Source: CAADGU01 sp964467705
Lineage (GTDB): Bacteria > Chloroflexota > Anaerolineae > Promineifilales > Promineifilaceae
Direction of reading: 5' to 3'
Length of the DNA stretch: 9,780 nucleotides
Assembly (NCBI GenBank): GCA_964467705.1
Contig: CAYXUZ010000221.1
Coordinates: forward strand, 1-9,780
Shown here: positions 1 through 5,176 of the stretch, piece by piece
How positions within the stretch are numbered: position 1 is the stretch's first letter
How the letters are laid out: each line of letters opens with the position of its first letter
Notes under the pieces: generated by a model
Seen by the model: the letters and a program-made list of their open reading frames with translations, nothing else
Databases searched by the model: none
What the model was told of the DNA's origin: nothing
Made by a program: the position numbers and the translations under genes

Positions 1-689
1 TCGTCTAGCATGGGCAGCATCATGTCCAGCCCTTCAATGGAGAAGCGGGTTTTGCCGGGGTAGACGCGCTGCAAAAATTGTTCAAAGGTTTCCACCTGGG
101 TGAGGCGTTGTAGGAGTGTACGGCCGTCGAGCGGTGTGTGCGGTGGGGCAAAACGGCCGCTTTCGGCCATCTCGCGCAGCCAGCGACGTTCTTCGTGGTC
201 GCGCAGATGGTCGTAGTCGTAGCCAACTGTGCCCGCATAAACGCGGCGCAGCGCTTCAATCGCCTCCAGCGCATGGGCACAATCGGCCGCCGCCGGGCCG
301 CCAATGAGACTGGCGGGCAACTGGCGCAAGTCTTCGGCCGTCAGGCCATAATAGTCCAGCGCCAGCGATGGTTCGCCGGGTGGTTCTGTGCCTAAGGGGT
401 CTAACTGCGCCGCCAGGTGCCCAAATTCGCGGATGGCCTGGGCCAGGTTGACCGCCCCCATGATTTTTTCGGTGGGAATGGACACGCCTGCACTGAGCGC
501 AGTCGAAGTGGCCGTGTCCATTCCCACTTTTCCATTCTCGCCAGCGATGATCTGCCGGATTTGGGCGGCGTTTTGTTGGAAAAAGGTTTGGGTTGATTTG
601 TCCAGCGAGGCCGGATTTTGCTCATATTGGGCAAACAGGTCTAACAAATAGGCCGCATTCGGCCCATGAAATTCACGCCATACATCCAT
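1..689 (-). CDS. sucA: 2-oxoglutarate dehydrogenase E1 component, N-terminal part (runs off the window)
   Basis: This is the thiamine-diphosphate E1 subunit of the 2-oxoglutarate dehydrogenase complex, which decarboxylates 2-oxoglutarate in the TCA cycle in the cytoplasm. Only the first 229 codons are present and the frame is open to the window edge. Family signatures are visible: GPNAAYLLDLFAQYEQNPASLD near the start (residues 9-30, the E1 N-terminal helix), the AIREFGHLAAQLDPLG block (85-100), the GTVGYDYDHL block (153-162) with EERRWL just after it, and YPGKTRFSIEGLDMMLPMLD (210-229), which leads into the ThDP domain. The ATG at 689 is chosen because GAGG lies 6 nt upstream (699-696 on the minus strand) and because the family N-terminus starts there. 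The linker at residues 55-73 is encoded by a perfect inverted repeat and looks like extra sequence. No partner gene (E2, sucB) lies in the window. The identification is firm; the rest of the protein is outside. Confidence 0.93.
   Translation of the reverse strand, partial: MDVWREFHGPNAAYLLDLFAQYEQNPASLDKSTQTFFQQNAAQIRQIIAGENGKVGMDTATSTALSAGVSIPTEKIMGAVNLAQAIREFGHLAAQLDPLGTEPPGEPSLALDYYGLTAEDLRQLPASLIGGPAAADCAHALEAIEALRRVYAGTVGYDYDHLRDHEERRWLREMAESGRFAPPHTPLDGRTLLQRLTQVETFEQFLQRVYPGKTRFSIEGLDMMLPMLD
472..527. repeat. Palindromic element inside the sucA reading frame
   Basis: Two perfect 15-nt inverted arms (472-486 and 513-527, GTGGGAATGGACACG and its complement) flank a 26-nt core that itself contains CACT...AGTG. 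The element stays open in the sucA frame and is read as residues 55-73, VGMDTATSTALSAGVSIPT. It lies in the variable linker between the N-terminal helix and the AIREFGHLAAQLDPLG block, where length variation is tolerated. It resembles in concept the palindromic elements that insert in frame in Rickettsia genes, but no sequence relationship is claimed. Confidence 0.75.
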
Positions 690-752
690 AGAAATCCTCA
701 GCGGGGAGTGGGTGGATTATCTAGCCTGGTTCAATTTACTTAACTACCTACC

Positions 753-840
753 TGTCATTCCGAGCGAAGTCTGCGGAGTGAGGAATCCTTCTTCTGTAAA
801 AGTGGGGGGGATTCCTCCTCGAAGACTCGTCGGAATGACA
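753..840. repeat. 88-nt intergenic palindromic element (REP/MITE-like)
   Basis: Outer arms TGTCATTCCGA (753-763) and TCGGAATGACA (830-840) are perfectly complementary over 11 bp. Inner arms GAGGAATCC (780-788) and GGATTCCTC (809-817) pair over 9 bp. The stretches between them are also roughly complementary, so one strand can fold into a long interrupted hairpin. It sits between the divergent starts of sucA and the secreted protein gene. It has no open reading frame and looks like a small non-autonomous repeat; I can see only one copy in this window. Confidence 0.7.
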
Positions 841-980
841 AGCGAAGGGAAGGTGATTTTGTTAACACGGTATTGAACCAATCTGGATAGTTATCCCGCT
901 CGCTTGATTTTATCATGGGGCTGGTGGTTTGCACTCTTATTAACGAAGCACGAATTCCTCCGTGCCTCCACTCTGCTCAT

Positions 981-1024
981 TAAACAACATCCCAACAAGC
1001 TCTTAACAAGTTCTGAACAGGCGG
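981..1024 (+). promoter_or_regulatory. Four 11-bp tandem repeats, probable OmpR/PhoB-type regulator binding array
   Basis: Four units start at 981, 992, 1003 and 1014, exactly 11 bp apart: TAAACA-ACATC, CCAACA-AGCTC, TTAACA-AGTTC and TGAACA-GGCGG. All share AACA at the same place, and the two middle units also share AG-TC. Direct repeats at one helical turn are the usual target of OmpR/PhoB winged-helix regulators (for example TTAACA-type Pho boxes). The array ends 69 nt before the ATG at 1094, so an activator bound here could recruit polymerase to a promoter around 1030-1060. I see no convincing -35/-10 pair. The response regulator at 2953-3636 is the nearest candidate ligand, by inference only. 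The rest of the gap (841-980 and 1025-1080) shows nothing else I can support. Confidence 0.55.
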
Positions 1025-1093
1025 TGGCTATGCTGATGACCATTACTGGAAAGCCACAATGGTGGCGAAAAATTGTCAAAAGGAGACAAAACA

Positions 1094-1858
1094 ATGTTAA
1101 TGCAGAATCGAATTGGTTATATGATGGTGGGTGGGCTGTTGGCGTTGACCCTGGCCTTTGGTGGGCTGGCGGCCTTTGCCCAGACGGATGATGGCGCGGA
1201 CGAACCGGCGGCGGAACCGACCGAAACGCCGACACAAGAGGACGAGACGGCCGTGCAGACAGCGCCGGTTGTGCCCGATGGGTTGTGGGGTGGTCACGGC
1301 CGTCCTGGATTCGGTGCAAAGGGTGACAACCAGGAAGCGCTGGCCGCCGCACTGGGCATCACCGTCGAGGAACTGGAAGCGGCGCAGACGGTCGTCCGCA
1401 CCGCGCAGATTGAGCAGGCGGTCGCCGATGGTCTGTTGACCCAGGAACAGGCCGACCAACTGGCACAAGGCGGTGGTGGTTTTCATCTCCGGGGCGGGTT
1501 GATGGCCGGTGATCAGGGTGAAGCATTAGCCGCAGCATTAGGCATCACGGTGGAAGAGTTGCAGGCAGCCCAGGCCCAGGTGCGCGCCGATGAAGTGGCG
1601 GCGATGGTGGCGGCAGGCGCGATCACCCAGGAACAGGCTGACCTGATGTTGGCGCGGCAGGCGGTGCAGAACTACGTGGATCAGGATGCGTTGCAAACGG
1701 CCGTACAGTTGGTGTATGAAACGGCCGTAGCCGAAGCTCTGGCAGCCGGCGTGATTACCCAGGCCCAAGCCGATGCTATATTGAGCAATTTGAGCGAAGG
1801 TGTAGGCGGTTTTGGCGGCCCTGGTTATGGCGGCCCCGGCCATCATGGGCATCCATAA
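1094..1858 (+). CDS. Secreted protein with duplicated helical repeats and Gly/His-rich tail
   Basis: I do not recognise a named family. The 254-residue product starts with a signal peptide (residues 5-30, hydrophobic run ending AAFAQ) followed by an acidic, Thr/Pro-rich spacer (31-60). Two long repeats follow: EALAAALGITVEEL at 81-94 and again at 143-156, each leading into a helix and a GxxTQEQAD motif (114-121, 175-182). A third, shorter copy of the last part is at 219-226 (GVITQAQA). The repeats are near-identical in protein but differ at many synonymous positions, so the duplication is old and under selection. Gly-rich linkers (127-139) and a tail GPGYGGPGHHGHP (242-254) could bind metal, but this is a guess. 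ATG 1094 is chosen over the in-frame TTG at 1073 because GGAG sits 8 nt upstream (1082-1085) and the signal peptide begins there. A regulator-like repeat array precedes it and a strong terminator follows, so it is probably monocistronic. Confidence 0.85.
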   Translation: MLMQNRIGYMMVGGLLALTLAFGGLAAFAQTDDGADEPAAEPTETPTQEDETAVQTAPVVPDGLWGGHGRPGFGAKGDNQEALAAALGITVEELEAAQTVVRTAQIEQAVADGLLTQEQADQLAQGGGGFHLRGGLMAGDQGEALAAALGITVEELQAAQAQVRADEVAAMVAAGAITQEQADLMLARQAVQNYVDQDALQTAVQLVYETAVAEALAAGVITQAQADAILSNLSEGVGGFGGPGYGGPGHHGHP

Positions 1859-1862
1859 ACCG

Positions 1863-1903
1863 GTAATCGGTGAACGGTAATCGGCAATCGGAAATCCGAT
1901 TAC
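1863..1903. repeat. Short-unit palindromic intergenic repeat (AATCGG type)
   Basis: GTAATCGG occurs at 1863-1870 and 1877-1884, a third partial unit CAATCGG follows at 1885-1891, and the complement CCGATTAC lies at 1896-1903. The result is a tandem run closed by an inverted copy. It lies just after the stop codon of the repeat protein and just before its terminator. Confidence 0.55.
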
Positions 1904-1927
1904 GAACAGAAGAACCTCCTCCTTATA

Positions 1928-1960
1928 AAAAGGCGCACCGACCTCAACGGTGCGCCTTTT
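1928..1960. terminator. Intrinsic terminator, bidirectional in form
   Basis: A perfect 13-bp stem, AAAAGGCGCACCG (1928-1940) against CGGTGCGCCTTTT (1948-1960), encloses a 7-nt loop. The GC-rich core ends in a T run on the plus strand and, by symmetry, on the minus strand. It ends transcription of the secreted protein gene 70 nt upstream and separates it from the dioxygenase gene. Confidence 0.85.
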
Positions 1961-2065
1961 ACTTAACAGAGCGTCTTAATAATTTCCGAACAATTTCTTC
2001 AATCTGTCTGAAAAGGGGTGGTGTAGGATGCAGTACAATAGCATTGCAAAAAAGGAGTAAACGTG

Positions 2066-2875
2066 ATGAGTGATAACGATGATGAACCTGTGGGGCGCAT
2101 TTTGAGTCGGCGCGAGGTGTTGAAATTGTTGGGGGTGGCGAGTGCGGCGCTGTTGGTAGGGTGTAGGCCGGAGCAGACGACGGCCGTGCCCACCACCGCG
2201 GCTACGATTCCACCCACAACCGCAGCGACGGCCATTCCGGTGGTAGATACACCCCTGGCGACGCTGGCTTCGGCAACGGCCGTGCCCGTATGCGTAGCCC
2301 GCCCGGAATTGACGGAAGGGCCGTACTTTGTAGACACAGGGCTGGAACGGTCAGATATTCGCTCGGACCCGGCAACCGGCGTGGTCAAAGAAGGGGCGCT
2401 GCTAACGCTCATTTTCAACGTATCGCAGATCAATAATGGCTGTACGCCGCTGCCGGGCGCGGTGGTGGATGTCTGGCATTGTGATGCGATGGGCGTCTAT
2501 TCCGGCGTCACCGACCGCACCTTTGATACGACCGGGCAGCAGTTTTTGCGTGGCTATCAGGTGACGGATGCCAACGGCGTGGCGAAATTTATCACCATCT
2601 ATCCTGGCTGGTACCCGGGACGCACGGTGCATATTCACTTCAAAATCCGCACCGACCCGGATGCGGCGCAAGGGTATGAGTTTACGTCGCAGTTGTTTTT
2701 TGATGAGGCGCTCAGTGACCAGATTCACGCCCAAGAGCCGTATGCCAGCAAAGGCTACCGGAACACGCTCAACGCCAACGACCGTATTTACAGCCCGGAA
2801 CTGTTGCTGACGGCCGTGCCCGACGCCACCGGTTACACAGCTACTTTTGATGTGGGGTTGGATTTGTCGAGTTAG
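2066..2875 (+). CDS. Exported intradiol ring-cleavage dioxygenase-like lipoprotein
   Basis: The 269-residue product belongs to the family of protocatechuate 3,4-/catechol 1,2-dioxygenases, which use non-heme Fe(III) to split catechol rings between the two hydroxyls. The Fe ligands of the family are all visible: Tyr145 (GVYSG), Tyr183, His189 and His191 in PGWYPGRTVHIHF, with the conserved Arg186. The N-terminus has a twin-arginine-like SRREVLKLLG (14-23) and a lipobox LLVGC with Cys33, so it is probably exported folded and lipid-anchored. A Thr/Ala/Pro spacer (37-75) separates the anchor from the catalytic domain (about 78-245). ATG 2066 is preferred to GTG 2063 because AAAGGAG (2051-2057) is 8 nt away. 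No aromatic-degradation genes are nearby. The substrate is unknown; secreted relatives act on lignin-derived or extracellular phenolics. It is followed after 77 nt by the two-component genes and could share their transcript. Confidence 0.9.
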   Translation: MSDNDDEPVGRILSRREVLKLLGVASAALLVGCRPEQTTAVPTTAATIPPTTAATAIPVVDTPLATLASATAVPVCVARPELTEGPYFVDTGLERSDIRSDPATGVVKEGALLTLIFNVSQINNGCTPLPGAVVDVWHCDAMGVYSGVTDRTFDTTGQQFLRGYQVTDANGVAKFITIYPGWYPGRTVHIHFKIRTDPDAAQGYEFTSQLFFDEALSDQIHAQEPYASKGYRNTLNANDRIYSPELLLTAVPDATGYTATFDVGLDLSS

Positions 2876-2939
2876 AGACTAAGAGACTACGAGACTGGGA
2901 GATTGGGCAATCTCTTAGTCTCTCAATCTCTCAGTCTCC
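2874..2939. repeat. Palindromic repeat of GAGACT/AATCTC units
   Basis: About four GAGACT-like units (AGAGACTA, AGAGACTAC, GAGACTGG, GAGATTGG) are followed by their complements in mirrored order. The central arms 2891-2905 and 2908-2922 pair at 13 of 15 positions around a 2-nt centre; the outer units pair imperfectly. It begins within the stop codon of the dioxygenase gene and ends 13 nt before the response regulator start, so it fills almost the whole gap. It could act as an mRNA hairpin between the two genes. Confidence 0.7.
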
Positions 2940-2952
2940 TCTGAGGTTAATA

Positions 2953-3636
2953 ATGGCACAAACGATTTTGGTGGTGGATGACGAAAGACGATTGCGGGAT
3001 ATGCTGCGGGTGTATCTGGAAAAGGAAGGGTATCGGGTGGTGGAGGCGGGCAACGGCCGTGAAGCTCTCATCTTCGCCCGCTATGAAAAACCCGACCTGA
3101 TCATCCTGGACTTGATGATGCCCGAACTCGGTGGTTATGACTTCATTCGCGCCTACCGCAAAGAAGCGGAAACGCCGGTCATCATGCTCACCGCCAAGAT
3201 TGAGGAGACGGACAAGGTGATTGGCCTGGAATTGGGGGCGGATGATTACGTCACCAAGCCCTTTGGCGTCAGCGAACTGATCGCCCGTGTACGGGCCGTG
3301 CTGCGCCGGGCAAACAAACAAGAAATCGCCTCGGACGTTTTGCGTGTGGCCGATATGGTGCTGGATCGGGCCGGGCGGGTGGTGCAGGTGCGTGGCAAAC
3401 AGGTAGACCTGACCCCTTCGGAATTTGAGATTTTGGCCGCGCTCATGGCTTCACCAGGGCGGGCCTTTTCCCGGCTGGATTTGCTGGAACGCACCAGCGG
3501 CGACGCTTACGAAGGGTATGAGCGCACGATTGATGTGCATGTACGTAATCTGCGCGCCAAAATTGAAGCGGATCCCGGCAATCCACAGTATGTACAAACG
3601 GTGTATGGTATGGGGTATCGGTTTGCGATGGAATAG
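2953..3636 (+). CDS. OmpR-family response regulator
   Basis: This 227-residue transcription factor of a two-component system is phosphorylated on aspartate and binds DNA as a dimer. The receiver domain (1-120) shows the acidic pair Asp9/Asp10, phospho-acceptor Asp53 (IILDLMMPELGG), Thr80 and Lys102 (YVTKPF), all as expected. The C-terminal winged helix (about 129-227) has LTPSEFEILAAL, the ERTIDVHVRNLRAKIE recognition region and the closing YVQTVYGMGYRF. Length and layout are normal for the family. ATG 2953 is supported by GAGG at 2943-2946, 6 nt upstream. The cognate kinase follows after 63 nt. Family members bind direct repeats with 11-bp spacing, such as the array at 981-1024; that pairing is not shown by the sequence. 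Confidence 0.95.
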   Translation: MAQTILVVDDERRLRDMLRVYLEKEGYRVVEAGNGREALIFARYEKPDLIILDLMMPELGGYDFIRAYRKEAETPVIMLTAKIEETDKVIGLELGADDYVTKPFGVSELIARVRAVLRRANKQEIASDVLRVADMVLDRAGRVVQVRGKQVDLTPSEFEILAALMASPGRAFSRLDLLERTSGDAYEGYERTIDVHVRNLRAKIEADPGNPQYVQTVYGMGYRFAME

Positions 3637-3645
3637 TCATTACCG

Positions 3646-3691
3646 GACATCCGATTTCTCAAGCAACCCCTGGTTGCCGAAATCGGATGTC
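3646..3691. repeat. Hairpin-forming element between response regulator and kinase
   Basis: Outer arms GACATCCGATTTC (3646-3658) and GAAATCGGATGTC (3679-3691) are perfectly complementary over 13 bp. Inner arms GCAACC (3663-3668) and GGTTGC (3672-3677) pair around CCT. No T run follows, so it is not a classical terminator. It ends 8 nt before the kinase start codon and replaces the position where a Shine-Dalgarno would be expected. Confidence 0.8.
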
Positions 3692-3699
3692 TCACCCTT

Positions 3700-5058
3700 A
3701 TGATGCGTTCTCTCGTTGTCAAACTCACGCTTGCTTTTGTTTTTGTTGGCGTTTGTGGCGCGGTGTTGGTAGCGCTGGTGATTGGACTGCGCACGCGGCA
3801 GGAGTTTGGCCGTTTTATCGAGAACCAGAGCTACCAGGAAATTGCCAATACGCTGGCCGATTTTTACGCCCAAAATGGGAGTTGGGAGAACTTTTATGAG
3901 GCTGTAGAAGGTGATCCCACCTGGCGTGGCCTGATGGCGCGGGTGGTGGTGGTGGATAATGCCGGGCTGGTGGTGTTTGGGTTGGGGCGGGCGAATGACG
4001 GCCGTGTCTACCCCTACGACGACCTGGAAAAAGGATTACTCATTGAAGTGGATGGTGAAACGGTGGGCGTTGTTTTGCTGCGCCCTGATCAGCCGGGGTA
4101 TGGGTATGGGCCAGGCGTGCCGCCCGGTCGGGTTTCGCCAGAAAATATCTTCTTGAGCAATGTGACGATTGCCACCATCACCAGCGCGGTGATCGCCGGG
4201 CTGATTGCGTTGGTCTTGGGGCTGTTTCTGGCGCGCACGTTGACACAGCCGATTCGGGCATTGACGGCCGCTACCCATGCCATGGCTGCCGGAAATTTGG
4301 GCCAACAAGTAGATGTCCATTCGCGGGATGAAATTGGCGAACTGGCCGCCTCATTTAACCAGATGAGCCGTGATCTGGCGCAGGCCAGCCAGCAGCGCAA
4401 ACAGATGACGGCCGATATTGCCCACGACTTGCGCACCCCGCTTTCGGTGTTGCGCGGTTATACCGAAGGATTGCGGGCTGGTTCGCTGGATGGTTCGCCT
4501 GACCTGTACGCCATCATGCACGAGGAAGTGATCCATTTACAACATCTGGTGGAGGATTTGCGCACCCTGTCGCTGGCGGATGCGGGTGAACTGCCGCTGC
4601 ATCGCCGCTCGGTAGACCCCCGCGCCTTGCTGGAACGCACTGGGCTGGCGTATGTGATGCAGGCAGAGGCTAAAGGGGTAACGCTGCGGATTGATGCGCC
4701 GGACAATCTGCCGTCGGTAAATGTAGACCCGGAACGGATGACGCAGGTGTTGAATAATCTGGTGGCGAATGCGCTGCGGTATACGGATGCTGGGGATGTT
4801 GTGTTGGCAGCTACGGCCGTGAATGAGACCGTCCAGTTGCAGGTCAGTGATACAGGGGTGGGGATTCCGGCCGAGGAGCTGCCCTATATTTTCAATCGTT
4901 TTTACCGGGCAGATAAGGCGCGGCAGCGTGTTCCGGATAGCACTTCGGGGTTGGGGCTGGCGATTGCGAAGGCGATTGTGTTGGCACATGGGGGAGAGGT
5001 GACGGCCGTGTCCGCCCTGGGCCAGGGCACAACTTTTATCATCACACTGCCCGTTTAG
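3700..5058 (+). CDS. Sensor histidine kinase with HAMP domain
   Basis: This 452-residue membrane kinase autophosphorylates on His and passes the phosphate to the response regulator encoded just upstream. Membrane segments lie at about 9-30 and 155-178, enclosing an extracytoplasmic sensor region of about 120 residues with no recognised fold. A HAMP domain follows (about 178-232). The HisKA helix has DIAHDLRTPLSVLRGY with His242. The ATPase domain shows the N box (LNNLVANALRYT, 351-362), the G1 box DTGVGIP (384-390), the F box region YIFNRFYRAD (396-405) and the G2 box SGLGLAIAK (416-424). It resembles BaeS-type kinases. ATG 3700 is followed directly by a second ATG at 3703; neither has a visible Shine-Dalgarno, and a hairpin sits just upstream. 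A terminator follows the stop codon by 14 nt. Confidence 0.94.
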   Translation: MMRSLVVKLTLAFVFVGVCGAVLVALVIGLRTRQEFGRFIENQSYQEIANTLADFYAQNGSWENFYEAVEGDPTWRGLMARVVVVDNAGLVVFGLGRANDGRVYPYDDLEKGLLIEVDGETVGVVLLRPDQPGYGYGPGVPPGRVSPENIFLSNVTIATITSAVIAGLIALVLGLFLARTLTQPIRALTAATHAMAAGNLGQQVDVHSRDEIGELAASFNQMSRDLAQASQQRKQMTADIAHDLRTPLSVLRGYTEGLRAGSLDGSPDLYAIMHEEVIHLQHLVEDLRTLSLADAGELPLHRRSVDPRALLERTGLAYVMQAEAKGVTLRIDAPDNLPSVNVDPERMTQVLNNLVANALRYTDAGDVVLAATAVNETVQLQVSDTGVGIPAEELPYIFNRFYRADKARQRVPDSTSGLGLAIAKAIVLAHGGEVTAVSALGQGTTFIITLPV

Positions 5059-5072
5059 CCGCCCAGTTTCAC

Positions 5073-5111
5073 AAAAAACTCCACTGCTGTATGCCAGCAG
5101 TGGAGTTTTTT
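5073..5111. terminator. Bidirectional intrinsic terminator between convergent operons
   Basis: A perfect 17-bp stem, AAAAAACTCCACTGCTG (5073-5089) against its complement (5095-5111), encloses the loop TATGC. Six T residues end the stem on each strand, so it can stop both the kinase transcript from the left and the FecR transcript from the right. Confidence 0.9.
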
Positions 5112-5176
5112 AATTCCAATACAACGCTTATCCGTGTGTAAACGACAAGTTACACCCGCATCATCTCCTGATCAAT

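Noticed and set aside
1097..1486. Minus-strand ORF opposite the secreted repeat protein
   Set aside because: It is a shadow of a GC-rich gene; the plus frame has a ribosome site, a signal peptide and internal repeats, and the minus frame has none of these.
2034..2039. TACAAT as a -10 box for the dioxygenase gene
   Set aside because: No -35-like hexamer occurs at a suitable distance upstream, so a promoter call would rest on one hexamer.
1870..2073. Plus-strand ORF of 67 codons after the secreted repeat protein
   Set aside because: It reads through the AATCGG repeat, the terminator hairpin and the dioxygenase ribosome site, and has no ribosome site or protein-like composition.
5136..5155. 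GTGTAA...TTACAC inverted repeat after the kinase terminator
   Set aside because: The 6-bp arms are too short, with no conserved partner or position to support an operator.
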